Assembly: GCF_004346165.1 (NCBI RefSeq)
Contig: NZ_SLZZ01000006.1
Location: 62,001 to 126,000, forward strand
DNA from: Muricomes intestini
Lineage (GTDB): Bacteria > Bacillota > Clostridia > Lachnospirales > Lachnospiraceae
DNA: 64,000 nucleotides
Reading direction: 5' to 3'
Positions 41,486 to 49,734 of this stretch are shown in pieces. The notes beneath the pieces were generated by a model. It was not told where the DNA came from and searched no databases. It worked only from the letters and a program-made list of their open reading frames with translations. A program made the position numbers and the translations under genes. Position 1 is the stretch's first letter; each line of letters starts with the position of its first letter.

Positions 41486-42745
41486 TCACTCGCCGTCCGG
41501 CAGCTCGACCTCCTTCACAAGGTCGGAGTACATGAGTTTCTTGCCGTCGCGGACGACATGCACGTTCCCGGAATCGCCGGTGTCCTCGACGTAGCGTCGG
41601 AGGATGACGGAGGCGTATTTCGGATCAAGCTCGCACATATAGCAGGTGCGGTTGAGCTGCTCGCAGGCCATGAGCGTGGAACCGGAGCCGCCGAAAGTGT
41701 CGATGACGATGGCGTTCTCCTGCGTGGAGTTCTGGATCGGATAGCCGAGCAGGTCGAGAGGCTTGCTGGTCGGATGATCCTTGTTGCGCTTGGGTTTGTC
41801 GAAGTTCCATATGGTGGTTTCCGCGCGTCCTGCGTACCACGGATGCTTGCCGTTCTGGAGGAATCCATAGAGCACGGGCTCATGCTGCCACTGGTAATCG
41901 GAGCGACCGAGTACGAGGCTGTTCTTCACCCAGATGCACACGCCTGCGAGATGGAATCCAGCGTCGACGAAAGCACGCCGGAAGGTCAGGCCCTCGGTGT
42001 CCGCATGGAAGCAGTATGCCGCGCCGCCTTTCTCCAGATGGTCGGCCATGTTCTTGAATGCGGAGAGCAGGAAGTTGTAGAATTCCTCGCCCTTGAGGCT
42101 GTCGTTCTGGATCGTCAGGCCATCGGATGCCTTGAAGGAAACGCCGTACGGCGGGTCCGTGAGTACGAGGTTCGCTCGCTTGCCGTCCATGAGTGTATCT
42201 ACATCTTCAGCGCTGGTGGCGTCGCCACACATCAGCCTGTGCCGTCCGACCGCCCAGATGTCGTCGCGCTCCACGAAGGAGGCCTTCTCAAGTGCAGCGG
42301 ACAGGTCGAAGTCGTCATCCTCGATGTCCTTGTCGGATTCTCCTTTCAGCAGCTTCTCAAGTTCCTTGTCGTCGAATCCGAGCAGGGAGAGGTCGAAGGC
42401 GTTCTCCTGCAAATCGGAGAGTTCGACGGAAAGCATCTCCTCATCCCAACCGGCGTTCAGCGCGAGCTGATTGTCGGCGAGGATGTAGGCGCGTTTCTGC
42501 GCGTCGGTCAGATCCTCGGCGAATACGCAAGGGACGGTCTTGTACCCTTCCTCTCGTGCAGCAGCAATCCGTCCGTGGCCGACGAGGATGTTGTAATCCT
42601 GATCGATGACCGCAGGGCTTACGAATCCGAACTCCCGGAGGGAGGAGCGGAGCTGCGCGATCTGTTCTTTACTATGTGTCCGGGCGTTCCGGGCATATGG
42701 CACCAGATTGTCAATCGGTACCTGTTCAAGTCTTTGTGTGTTCAT
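41486..42745 (-). CDS. DNA methyltransferase with N-terminal ParB-like domain
   Basis: A 419-residue protein. The ParB/Srx-like N-terminus (VPIDNLVPYARNARTHSKEQIAQLRSSLREFGFVSPAVIDQDYNILVGHGRIAAARE) is fused to a beta-class amino-methyltransferase with DPPY (LVLTDPPYGVSF) before the SAM motif FGGSGSTLMACEQLNR. It probably makes N6-methyladenine on phage DNA, protecting it from host restriction or marking packaging. No cognate nuclease is adjacent. It lies between terS and terL, 0 bp after the terS stop. Confidence 0.92.
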   Translation of the reverse strand: MNTQRLEQVPIDNLVPYARNARTHSKEQIAQLRSSLREFGFVSPAVIDQDYNILVGHGRIAAAREEGYKTVPCVFAEDLTDAQKRAYILADNQLALNAGWDEEMLSVELSDLQENAFDLSLLGFDDKELEKLLKGESDKDIEDDDFDLSAALEKASFVERDDIWAVGRHRLMCGDATSAEDVDTLMDGKRANLVLTDPPYGVSFKASDGLTIQNDSLKGEEFYNFLLSAFKNMADHLEKGGAAYCFHADTEGLTFRRAFVDAGFHLAGVCIWVKNSLVLGRSDYQWQHEPVLYGFLQNGKHPWYAGRAETTIWNFDKPKRNKDHPTSKPLDLLGYPIQNSTQENAIVIDTFGGSGSTLMACEQLNRTCYMCELDPKYASVILRRYVEDTGDSGNVHVVRDGKKLMYSDLVKEVELPDGE

Positions 42746-43297
42746 TTACATTCCCTTTCTGGCACGAAGCAGTCTCTCCATCACGTCGTCCTGCGGATTC
42801 GCGCCGCCATACTCGGTGGAGCAGTTCTCCTTCACGATCTGGAAGATCTCGTCCCACAGGCGGTTCGCCTGATTCATGTAGTTGATGCCGATATTGATGA
42901 ACGGCGACGGGATCGGCTTTCCGGTCGTCGGATGCTTGCTCAAATATCCGAGCTTGGTCGTCATTTCCTCGCACTGAATCCATCTCGCGGAGCACATCGC
43001 ATACCGTTCCAGCAGCTGCGGTGATACGGCTTTTGCGACGCCGAGCTTGTCGAGCCATTCCCAAGTCTCGCGGTAGATGTCGGCGGCCTCCAGAGTGGAG
43101 CCGTCATGCTGCCGAGCCGAGAGGAACTCGTGCGGTTCCGGCATGTCCTCGCCCTCGGTGTCTGGGATGTCGAGCACTTCGAGCTTTCGTCCGCCCGGAT
43201 TCCCGTTTTCGTATTTCTCCTTGACGGCGGTTTTCTTCCGGCCAGCGCCGGGACGTCTGCCGCCGCGACCGCCAGTGTTATTCGATTTTGTAGGCAT
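42746..43297 (-). CDS. terS: terminase small subunit, P27 family
   Basis: A 183-residue protein: basic N-terminus RGGRRPGAGRK, then helical P27-type region (EAADIYRETWEWLDKLGVAKAVSPQLLERYAMCSARWIQCEEMTTKLGYLSKHPTTGKPIPSPFINIGINYMNQANRLWDEIFQIVKEN). It recognises the packaging site on DNA. Seven other genes separate it from terL, which is unusual. Confidence 0.92.
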   Translation of the reverse strand: MPTKSNNTGGRGGRRPGAGRKKTAVKEKYENGNPGGRKLEVLDIPDTEGEDMPEPHEFLSARQHDGSTLEAADIYRETWEWLDKLGVAKAVSPQLLERYAMCSARWIQCEEMTTKLGYLSKHPTTGKPIPSPFINIGINYMNQANRLWDEIFQIVKENCSTEYGGANPQDDVMERLLRARKGM

Positions 43298-43433
43298 TTC
43301 GTCACCGCCTTTCTCGCATGTACGCGCGTAATAGATAAGGAGCCGGGTTATTACCCGTTTGATTTCGCTTTTTTCGTACAGAAAGCCCCGCGCCGTTTTC
43401 CGGGAGGCCGCCTCGCAGAGATTTCGACCGCCC
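43298..43433. other. non-coding gap between HNH and terS, possible cos region
   Basis: No ORF with a ribosome site was seen. The segment is GC-rich with CCGCGCCG and GGGAGGCCGCC runs. In HK97-type phages that carry an HNH gene beside terS, the cohesive-end site usually lies here. This is inference from position only. Confidence 0.4.
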
Positions 43434-43787
43434 CTACCGGTCGCCGCGTTCCCTGTGGATCTTCTCGTGGCACGACCTGCAGAGGCTCATGAGGTTGCTC
43501 TCGTCGTTCGTCCCGCCTTCCGACAGCGGAACGATGTGGTGGACTTCCTCGACCGCAACGTATCGTCCCCGCTTAAGGCACATCTCGCACAAGGGATGCT
43601 TGTGAACGTAACGGTCGCGGATGCGTTTCCAATGCCTGCCGTAACGCTTGCCGGTGGAGTAGCCGCGCGTGAACGTCTCGTAGTGCTTCTCCATCAAGGC
43701 TTTGTGCTCCGGGCAGTACTGTTCGCCGTCGTCGCAGAGGTTCGGGCATCCGGGATAGCGGCAGGGCCGATTTGGTTTCATTGGCAT
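43434..43787 (-). CDS. HNH endonuclease (packaging-associated)
   Basis: A 117-residue protein with two N-terminal zinc-binding Cys pairs (CRYPGCPNLCDDGEQYCPEH), then the HNH core CEMCLKRGRYVAVEEVHHIVPLSEGGTNDESNLMSLCRSCHEKIH (C-x2-C, HH, N, C-x2-C-H). In cos phages such HNH proteins work with the terminase to cut genome ends. The start at 43787 follows GGAGG; the longer frame crosses a terminator hairpin. Confidence 0.92.
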   Translation of the reverse strand: MPMKPNRPCRYPGCPNLCDDGEQYCPEHKALMEKHYETFTRGYSTGKRYGRHWKRIRDRYVHKHPLCEMCLKRGRYVAVEEVHHIVPLSEGGTNDESNLMSLCRSCHEKIHRERGDR

Positions 43788-43808
43788 AGGCGCTGCCTCC
43801 TTTCCGGG

Positions 43809-43851
43809 CATGAGAAAAGCCCCGGCAGGAGATTGCTCCCGTCGAGGCTTC
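43809..43851 (-). terminator. terminator upstream of the packaging genes
   Basis: A stem of about 15 bp, AAGCCTCGACGGGAG / CTCCTGCCGGGGCTT with one mismatch and two G-T pairs, is followed by TTTTC. It lies between the putative late regulator gene and HNH, so it separates early-middle from late transcription. Confidence 0.75.
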
Positions 43852-43909
43852 TGGTTCTTCTTATGGTTTTCGCTATTGTAAGGATAACACAGAAGGCGTC
43901 TGCCATTCT

Positions 43910-43937
43910 GTGCCAAAGTGTGCCAAACCGTGCCAAC
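43910..43937 (-). promoter_or_regulatory. triple 10-bp iteron, candidate late-promoter activator site
   Basis: The minus strand carries TTGGCAC three times with a 10-bp period (arms start near 43937, 43927 and 43917). It is directly downstream of a sigma-region-4-like regulator gene and upstream of the terminator and packaging genes. One face of the helix is presented three times, as expected for an activator array (inference). Confidence 0.6.
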
Positions 43938-43941
43938 TTTT

Positions 43942-44355
43942 CTAATCCGGCATTGTGAAGTTCTGAAGTGCCGATCCGTGGATGCGGTGTACGGTGCGGA
44001 GGCTGACGTTCAGCATGCTGGCGATCTCCTCCCATGTGCAGTTGTCGATGTACCGGTAGCGGAGAACCAGCTGCTCCTCGGGATCAGCCAGCAGGTCGAT
44101 ACGCGCGTTGATCTCGTCCCGCAGCGTAATGAGCTGCGCCACCTTCTTCTCCACGTCGGCCTGTATCTCGTCGATCTTGTGGAGGCAGGTGACGAAGTGC
44201 GCGTCGCTTGGCGTGTTCGGGTTCCTCGGCATGCCGTCGTAGCGCATGCCGCTGACGCTGGTGGACATTTCCCTCCAGTAGTCGATCTCCCGGAGCCGCG
44301 AGTGGATCAGCGCATCCAGGTGCTTGGCCTGATTCAGATATTGCTTCGGAGTCAT
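43942..44355 (-). CDS. sigma-70 region 4-like phage late regulator (DUF1492-like)
   Basis: A 137-residue protein. The N-terminus (MTPKQYLNQAKHLDALIHSRLREIDYWREMSTSVSGMRYDGMPRNPN) is the DUF1492/ArpU-like helical part, and the C-terminus is a helix-turn-helix (EEQLVLRYRYIDNCTWEEIASMLNVSLRTVHRIHGSALQNF) like sigma region 4. Such proteins switch on late phage promoters; the iterons right after this gene would be a target. Confidence 0.87.
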   Translation of the reverse strand: MTPKQYLNQAKHLDALIHSRLREIDYWREMSTSVSGMRYDGMPRNPNTPSDAHFVTCLHKIDEIQADVEKKVAQLITLRDEINARIDLLADPEEQLVLRYRYIDNCTWEEIASMLNVSLRTVHRIHGSALQNFTMPD

Positions 44356-44573
44356 CTCATCACCTCCTCGTTGAGCTTTCTTATCAGCATCTCGCCGTCA
44401 ACCGTCGTCAGCGCCTGATACCACTGAGAGCGGAAGAACCGTTCGATTGATTCCTTCTCCGTTTGAGCGGCCTTGTTCCGCGGGTTCATGCGCAGGGCCT
44501 TCAGTGCTGTCCGGTAGTCGCGGACAGCCTGCAGGATGACGGCGTTGGCGAGATTCTCGTAGGGGTCGTTCAT
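44352..44573 (-). CDS. small helical phage protein, 73 residues
   Basis: MNDPYENLANAVILQAVRDYRTALKALRMNPRNKAAQTEKESIERFFRSQWYQALTTVDGEMLIRKLNEEVMR. The helical pattern ending in FFRSxW(Y/F)xxLTxxDGExLIxKL is common in Firmicutes phages before the late regulator. It overlaps both neighbours by 4 bp. The function is unknown. Confidence 0.82.
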   Translation of the reverse strand: MNDPYENLANAVILQAVRDYRTALKALRMNPRNKAAQTEKESIERFFRSQWYQALTTVDGEMLIRKLNEEVMR

Positions 44574-45922
44574 CGCATCACCGCCTTCACCGCAGCGATA
44601 AGCGCTGACTGCGTCTTGTCCTTGCGTTTCAAGGCGTTGAGGATCTGCCCGTCGATGGTGCTCGCAGTGACGATGTGCTGGATGACGACGGTCCGGCTTT
44701 TCTGGCCTTGCCGCCAGAGCCTTGCGTTCGTCTGCTGGTAGAGCTCCAATGACCACGTGAGGCCGAACCAGACAAGCGTCGATCCGCCGGACTGCAGGTT
44801 GAGCCCGTGACCGGCGGAGGCCGGGTGGATGACTGCTACAGGAATATTGCCCGCATTCCAGTCATCGATGTCCTGCGACGACTTGATCTCCCGGACGTCG
44901 AACCATCTGCGGATTCTCTCCAGATCGTGCCGGAACCAGTAGGCGACAAGCAGCGGCTTCCCGTTCGCGGCCTCGATGATGTCCTCCAAGGCGTCGAGCT
45001 TCCGGTCATGGAATTCGATGATCTTCCCGTCGTCGGAGTAGATCGCGCCGTTTGCAAGCTGAGAGAGCTTCCCGGTAAGCGTTGCCGCGTTCGCTGCGGT
45101 GATCTCGTCGCCGTGAAGTTCCAGCACCAGATCGTTCTTCAGCTCCTCGTACCGTTTGCGCTCCTCGGCGGACAGCTGCACCTCGTACTGCGTGGAGATG
45201 AGCTCCGGCATCTTCAGATGATCGGTCGACTTCATGGAAATCGTGATATCCGAGATTTTCCGGTAGATCGCGTCCTCTGCATACGGCAGCGGCTTGTAGG
45301 AGTAGATGATCTCGCCGTTGCGCTTGTCGGGCATGAAGTAGGCCGTCCGGTACTGGGTGATGAAGCGTCCGAGGCGCTGTCCCTGATCGAGGGCCTTGAA
45401 CTCCGCCCACAGATCCATGAGACCGTTGCTCGATGGCGTTCCGGTGAGTCCGATGATCCGCTTCACCTTCGGCCTGACCTTCATCAGGGCGCGGAACCGC
45501 TTTGACTTGTGGTTCTTGAAGGAGGAGAGCTCGTCCAATACCACCATGTCGTAGGTGAAGGGAATGCCGGAGTCGTCGATCAGCCATCCGAGGTTCTCCC
45601 GGTTGATGATCGTGACATCCGCGCCCTGCAGGAGAGCCGCTTTCCGTTCGCGTGAGTTTCCGACTGCGACGGCGTAGGTGAGGCCGGAAAGGTGCTCCCA
45701 TTTCCGTATCTCCGCGGGCCATGTGTCACGGGCGACTCTGAGAGGCGCGACCACGAGAATCCGGTGAACCTCGAAGCTGTCGAACAGGAGGTCAACGGCG
45801 GCGGTCAGCGTGATGATTGTTTTTCCAAGTCCGCAATCAAGGAAGATGGCGGCTGTTTCGTGCGTCTCGATATACGAGACGCAGTATTGCTGGTAGTAAT
45901 GAAGGTCACTCAGTTTCGGCAT
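44570..45922 (-). CDS. SNF2-like DEAD/DEAH-box helicase
   Basis: A 450-residue SF2 protein. Motifs: Q-like LHYYQQYCVSYI, Walker A LDCGLGKTIITL, Ia VAPLRVARDTW, II VLDELSSFKN, III LTGTPSSNGLMDLWA, and the second RecA domain ending VWFGLTWSLELYQQTNARLWRQGQKSRTVVIQHIV (motifs V and VI). It is probably a dsDNA translocase in phage replication or recombination. It overlaps the HNH gene upstream by 17 bp. Confidence 0.92.
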   Translation of the reverse strand: MPKLSDLHYYQQYCVSYIETHETAAIFLDCGLGKTIITLTAAVDLLFDSFEVHRILVVAPLRVARDTWPAEIRKWEHLSGLTYAVAVGNSRERKAALLQGADVTIINRENLGWLIDDSGIPFTYDMVVLDELSSFKNHKSKRFRALMKVRPKVKRIIGLTGTPSSNGLMDLWAEFKALDQGQRLGRFITQYRTAYFMPDKRNGEIIYSYKPLPYAEDAIYRKISDITISMKSTDHLKMPELISTQYEVQLSAEERKRYEELKNDLVLELHGDEITAANAATLTGKLSQLANGAIYSDDGKIIEFHDRKLDALEDIIEAANGKPLLVAYWFRHDLERIRRWFDVREIKSSQDIDDWNAGNIPVAVIHPASAGHGLNLQSGGSTLVWFGLTWSLELYQQTNARLWRQGQKSRTVVIQHIVTASTIDGQILNALKRKDKTQSALIAAVKAVMR

Positions 45923-46418
45923 TTTCTTCGGCCTCCATTTCTTTTATCTGCTTGATGAACCATCTCAATTCGCTGTGGTGGTGAGCGTGTGCACTTTGCG
46001 ACGGAAAAACGACCAGATTCTCGGGAGAATTGTTGTATCGGTTTCCGTCACGATGGTGTACGACTTCTCCGGGCATCAATGACCTTCCAAGCATCTGTTC
46101 AGCTACGACGCGATGTGCGGCGAGTCCATGGATTTTGGAATAACCGTCGCATCTGCCTTTTCCGAGGCGGGATTCTCTGAGTTTCTCCTTGGTCTCAGGC
46201 GTCATACGATCCGGGTTGAGTTCCTCGTTTAGCTTTGTTATGTGCTGGCTTATGTTAGTGAAGTCCTTGAGGCTGGCATAGCCGTCTGGGTTCTTCGCTT
46301 TGCTGCTGAAATCCGCGAGGCATTGTCTGCTGCAGAAGTGGTGCTTCTTGCCTTTAAGCTGGGCTGAATCTCGGAAGAATTCACGTCCGCACCAATCACA
46401 GACTATTTTCAATTTCAT
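45906..46418 (-). CDS. HNH homing-type endonuclease
   Basis: A 170-residue protein: N-terminal zinc finger CDWCGREFFRDSAQLKGKKHHFCSRQC, a NUMOD-like linker (MTPETKEKLRESRLGKG), and the HNH core HRVVAEQMLGRSLMPGEVVHHRDGNRYNNSPENLVVFPSQSAHAHHH. Such free-standing HNH genes are typical mobile homing endonucleases. It overlaps its upstream neighbour by 23 bp and its downstream neighbour by 17 bp, so it seems inserted between two replication genes. Confidence 0.9.
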   Translation of the reverse strand: MKLKIVCDWCGREFFRDSAQLKGKKHHFCSRQCLADFSSKAKNPDGYASLKDFTNISQHITKLNEELNPDRMTPETKEKLRESRLGKGRCDGYSKIHGLAAHRVVAEQMLGRSLMPGEVVHHRDGNRYNNSPENLVVFPSQSAHAHHHSELRWFIKQIKEMEAEENAETE

Positions 46419-46683
46419 CTATCACACCTCCGATCTGTTCTGGATTGTCGATGACATAGACGCGGAATCCGAGTTTCCGCAGGAGTCGGTGCCGTGCATA
46501 TTGCAGTCTTCTTGGCTTCTTTCCGGGTGCCTTGAGCTCTGCGAAGGCGATGCGTGCGCCGGGCAGCAGGATGATCCGGTCCGGCATCCCGTCGAAGCCG
46601 GGTGAGACGAACTTCGGCGCGATGCCGCCGCGGCGCTTCACCTCGCTGGCGAGTTTCTGCTCGATCTGCTTTTCACTTCTCAT
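46396..46683 (-). CDS. VRR-NUC domain nuclease
   Basis: A 95-residue PD-(D/E)xK nuclease: MRSEKQIEQKLASEVKRRGGIAPKFVSPGFDGMPDRIILLPGARIAFAELKAPGKKPRRLQ. The catalytic set is the early E, G-x-PDR with Asp, and E-x-K (AELKAP). Length and layout are those of the phage VRR-NUC family, probably a structure-specific nuclease in replication. Confidence 0.94.
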   Translation of the reverse strand: MRSEKQIEQKLASEVKRRGGIAPKFVSPGFDGMPDRIILLPGARIAFAELKAPGKKPRRLQYARHRLLRKLGFRVYVIDNPEQIGGVIDEIENSL

Positions 46684-47237
46684 GGTTTCGCCTCCGGAAC
46701 CTGGTCGGCCAGGTTGAATGCGGCGTAGGCTGCGGAGAGGAAGTCGGTGATCGGCTTTCCCTTGTATGTCCAGACGCACTGGCCGTTGTATTTGACGCCG
46801 AGGCGCTCCGGGTTGTGGCGGCTGCGCCCGATGAGGATCTGCTCTCCGTGGTAGGTGAGACTCCAGCCGTTTGTCGTCCTTGTCCATTTGCGTCTGGGGA
46901 AGCTGCGTTTCCGCTTGGAGCGGTTCCGTATCAGGCGTTCGCGGTTCTTGGCGGCGAGGATGTCGCCTTCCATGACTCCGGCGCAGATGCAGCCGACGGA
47001 TACATCCTCGAAGTAGTCCGGGTGCGTCATGACGTGAACGTAGCGGACCTTGGTGCAGCCGCACAGCTCGCATGCGTGGAGCGGTGCGTTCCAGTCGTCA
47101 TCACGTACGTCGTAGATCTCCTTGCATGTCCATCCGGAGAACGGTGCTCCCCAGCTGCGTAGTGTCTTCTGGCAGCGGGCGAGATAGCTTTTGTCCTTTA
47201 GGCCGTCAATGCCTAAGACTTGTCCTGAATTGTTCAT
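46680..47237 (-). CDS. phage protein with zinc-finger-like motif
   Basis: A 185-residue protein (MNNSGQVLGIDGLKDKSYLARCQKTLRSWGAPFSGWTCKEIYDV...HACELCGCTKVRYVHVMTHPDYFEDVSVGCICAGVMEGD...). The CELCGC and GCICAG pairs look like a split zinc ribbon. The second half is basic, then beta-rich with KGKPITDFLSAAYAAFNLADQ. Known as an uncharacterised protein in related phages; a DNA-binding role is plausible. Confidence 0.78.
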   Translation of the reverse strand: MNNSGQVLGIDGLKDKSYLARCQKTLRSWGAPFSGWTCKEIYDVRDDDWNAPLHACELCGCTKVRYVHVMTHPDYFEDVSVGCICAGVMEGDILAAKNRERLIRNRSKRKRSFPRRKWTRTTNGWSLTYHGEQILIGRSRHNPERLGVKYNGQCVWTYKGKPITDFLSAAYAAFNLADQVPEAKP

Positions 47238-47481
47238 GGTGTTAAAACCTCCGTGCTTTCAACGTTTTTGAGGCTTTGTCCCTTTTGTCGCTTTTGTCCC
47301 TCTATCCGTATTTCCATATGGTTTTGTAGAAGAATTGATAATAAATAAATAAGTCTTTTTTGCTTTTTATAGGGGTTCGGACAAAAGGGACAAAACCCTG
47401 AAAGCCGCATGGATGCTGATGTTTTCGTGTCCCTGAACCTGTCCTGAAGGTCAGGACAGGCATAGGACGAAATGACAAAAC
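47238..47481. other. non-coding, AT-rich region with inverted repeats; candidate phage origin
   Basis: The 244-bp gap contains TTTGTCCCTTTTGTC (47275-47289) and its exact inverse (47380-47394), around an AT-rich core. It also has a perfect 10-bp hairpin CCTGTCCTGA / TCAGGACAGG (47438-47460). Lying between replication genes, it may be the replication origin (inference). A longer minus-strand frame here (47234-47503) looks spurious. Confidence 0.45.
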
Positions 47482-49734
47482 TCACTTGTGCTCCTTCAGC
47501 CACGGATTGACGGCATACTTGGGAAGCGGCGGTCTGCCGGTCCCGGATGCCTTCTGCGGCCTCTGCGCGATGTATCCGTAGTCCTCAAGGAAGTCGAGAA
47601 CCGGCTGGATGCTCTCCACGGTCTTGAAGGTCCGGCACATACGCATGGCGTCACGCCGGTCGAAGTGGTCGATGTTCCGCTCCTTGAGCTTCTGGAGGAT
47701 CATGTCGGCGTTCTTGTACATCGCATCCTCGGGAAGAACGGAGTAGGCGGCCTGCGCGTGGTTCAGGAAGTACCTGCCAAGCCGGATCGCATTCTGCATG
47801 GTCTCGCCCGATACGGTGAGTGCGCTGTGGACGTCGAGGAAGTCGTGGCTCTGATAGGTGGCTGCCCGGCAGAGGAGCCCGGCGATGCGCAGCACGTTGC
47901 CGACGAGCTTTCCAGCCCAGTCGGCCATCTCCGCATAGCCGGTGGTGAGCTTGGGCTCCAGCCAGTTGGCGAAGGCTTCAAGCTCGCGGTCGGCTTCCGG
48001 GCTGAGCGTGATGGTCTGCGGCTTCTCCGGGTACTCGTCGTCCAGCAGGTTTACGACCAGACGCTCATAGGCGCGGTAGATACTGTCGGTCACGGCCTCG
48101 CTCCGGTAGCGCCTGCTTCCCACACTGGAGACGGGCATGCTGTAGAGGAACCTCGCGGTGAGCCCTCGTCCGCGGAAGGTCGTGTTGCTGAGGACCGCGG
48201 AGACGACGTTCGGCTGCGCCATCAGGAGGATGGTGAGCGCCGGGTCCATGATGCTTTCACTGTCACGCCCGATACGGTCGACGCGGATCGTGTCTCCCGA
48301 GTAGCCCTTGAGCATGACGTCGATGTTCACGTTCCGCGTGTAGATGCCGGAGAGCGTGTCGAAGATGCCGCCCTCACTGGAGATCAGCGAGGCGTGGCCG
48401 TGGTTGCTGGCGATGACGGAGACGAGCTTCTCGGTCGTAATATCATCCACATACAATTGCAGCGGATTCACTTCCTCGAAGTCGGCGACCTCCTGCGCGA
48501 TGCGCTCAAGCTCCTCCGGATCGGCGTTGCCCTTGGCGACCTTCTCCTCGAGGGCCTTCTGCCTGCGCTCCAGCACGCGCTTCTGCATGCGTCCCGCCTC
48601 GACGGCAGCGGCGTTGGTCTTGTTGTATTCGACCTCGTAGTCGTTGACCGGCTGCAGCATCAGATGCAATACCGACGACTTCCTCTCGGACGGCGGTGCG
48701 ATGACGATCACGTAGGTGTTGAGCGGCTCCACCCAGTCGGACTTGCCCTGAATCCGGTACTTCTTCTGAAGACAGGTCGACAGGACGCTGATTGCAATGC
48801 TGCCTGCCATGTCGACGCTGGTCTGCGTGCTCTCCGCGACAGCACGAACATAGTCGGCTATCGCCTGCGGGAGTGCGTCGACCGGGAAGGGCGCCATCGT
48901 GTACCGTGAGAACGGCAGCGGCTCGCTCCATCCGGTGTCCGGATTGTTGTACTCCTGCGGGCTCACGTAGCCGGGCTGGCTTGCGATCTTCGCATAGTAT
49001 TTCTGTGCGCTTCTCCAGATGTGGTTCAGCTCCTCCGTGGAGAGCGGCGGCTGGCATTTCTCCGCTTCCGTGAAATACGCGTTCTTGGATTCCTCTGAAT
49101 CGCCATAGCGTTTCATGGAGCGTACTGCCCAGTGGAACATCGTGTTGTTCCGGCTGCCCTCCGGAATCGTGGCCTGCTTCTCGTAGCCGCCCGGCATGTC
49201 CCTGTCGAACTCGTCGCCGAACAGGAAGTCCGTGAGCGTCTTGCCTCCGGGATGGAACTCGACCTCCGGGTTCCTTGTCCCGTAGAGGAAGCGTGCCGCG
49301 TCGAGCGCGTTCGCATCCAGGTAGGGGAAGATTTCGTGCAGGAGCTGTTTCAATGCGACGTACGCCTCGTAGTCGGTCATCGGATCGATCTGGAAGAACA
49401 GGTGGAACCGCGGCCTTGCGGATTTCCCGTCCTTGGGCCGCATGTTGTGGCGGCTGTAGTGGACGGCGAAGAAGACGCCGGGCAGTGCCTTCTGAATATC
49501 CGCAGGCGTCTTCCAGTCACGCTTGCTGTCGGAGTGGTCGTTGTCACAGTCGACCGGCAGGCAGTCCGAGGAGATGAAGTTGTCGTTGCCGCGATAGTTG
49601 TTCCTGTACTTGGCGCACACGTGGTCGTGCGAGACGGCTCTTTTGAAGCTCGCCTCGTCGGCGACCTCGATTGGGTGCGGGTAGACGCAGTTGGATTCTT
49701 GCTGGTAGGCGTCAGATGTATAGATGGTGAACAT
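47482..49734 (-). CDS. primase-helicase-like protein (AEP-type N-terminus, PriCT and DUF3987)
   Basis: A 750-residue multidomain protein. Residues about 1-170 look like an archaeo-eukaryotic-type primase (FISSDCLPVDCDNDHSD with acidic metal site; ARPRFHLFFQID). A PriCT-like helical region follows (RNNTMFHWAVRSMKRYG...FTEAEKCQPPLSTEELNHIWRSAQKYY). The DUF3987 ATPase domain has a Walker A-like APPSERKSS and SSEGGIFDTLSG. It probably primes and unwinds phage DNA. Confidence 0.9.
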   Translation of the reverse strand: MFTIYTSDAYQQESNCVYPHPIEVADEASFKRAVSHDHVCAKYRNNYRGNDNFISSDCLPVDCDNDHSDSKRDWKTPADIQKALPGVFFAVHYSRHNMRPKDGKSARPRFHLFFQIDPMTDYEAYVALKQLLHEIFPYLDANALDAARFLYGTRNPEVEFHPGGKTLTDFLFGDEFDRDMPGGYEKQATIPEGSRNNTMFHWAVRSMKRYGDSEESKNAYFTEAEKCQPPLSTEELNHIWRSAQKYYAKIASQPGYVSPQEYNNPDTGWSEPLPFSRYTMAPFPVDALPQAIADYVRAVAESTQTSVDMAGSIAISVLSTCLQKKYRIQGKSDWVEPLNTYVIVIAPPSERKSSVLHLMLQPVNDYEVEYNKTNAAAVEAGRMQKRVLERRQKALEEKVAKGNADPEELERIAQEVADFEEVNPLQLYVDDITTEKLVSVIASNHGHASLISSEGGIFDTLSGIYTRNVNIDVMLKGYSGDTIRVDRIGRDSESIMDPALTILLMAQPNVVSAVLSNTTFRGRGLTARFLYSMPVSSVGSRRYRSEAVTDSIYRAYERLVVNLLDDEYPEKPQTITLSPEADRELEAFANWLEPKLTTGYAEMADWAGKLVGNVLRIAGLLCRAATYQSHDFLDVHSALTVSGETMQNAIRLGRYFLNHAQAAYSVLPEDAMYKNADMILQKLKERNIDHFDRRDAMRMCRTFKTVESIQPVLDFLEDYGYIAQRPQKASGTGRPPLPKYAVNPWLKEHK

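Noticed and set aside
41558-43024. 473-residue plus-strand ORF opposite the methyltransferase and terS genes
   Set aside because: It is an antisense shadow in GC-rich coding DNA. The minus-strand frames contain clear DPPY and P27 terminase motifs with ribosome sites; the plus frame has neither.
47234-47503. 89-residue minus-strand ORF between primase and the zinc-finger-like gene
   Set aside because: It spans inverted repeats and an AT-rich core, overlaps the end of the primase gene, lacks a ribosome site and has repeated GQKRQKG-type low-complexity sequence. Better read as a non-coding region.
47488-48909. 473-residue plus-strand ORF opposite the primase gene
   Set aside because: It is antisense to a well-supported primase/DUF3987 gene, has a low-complexity composition and no ribosome site.
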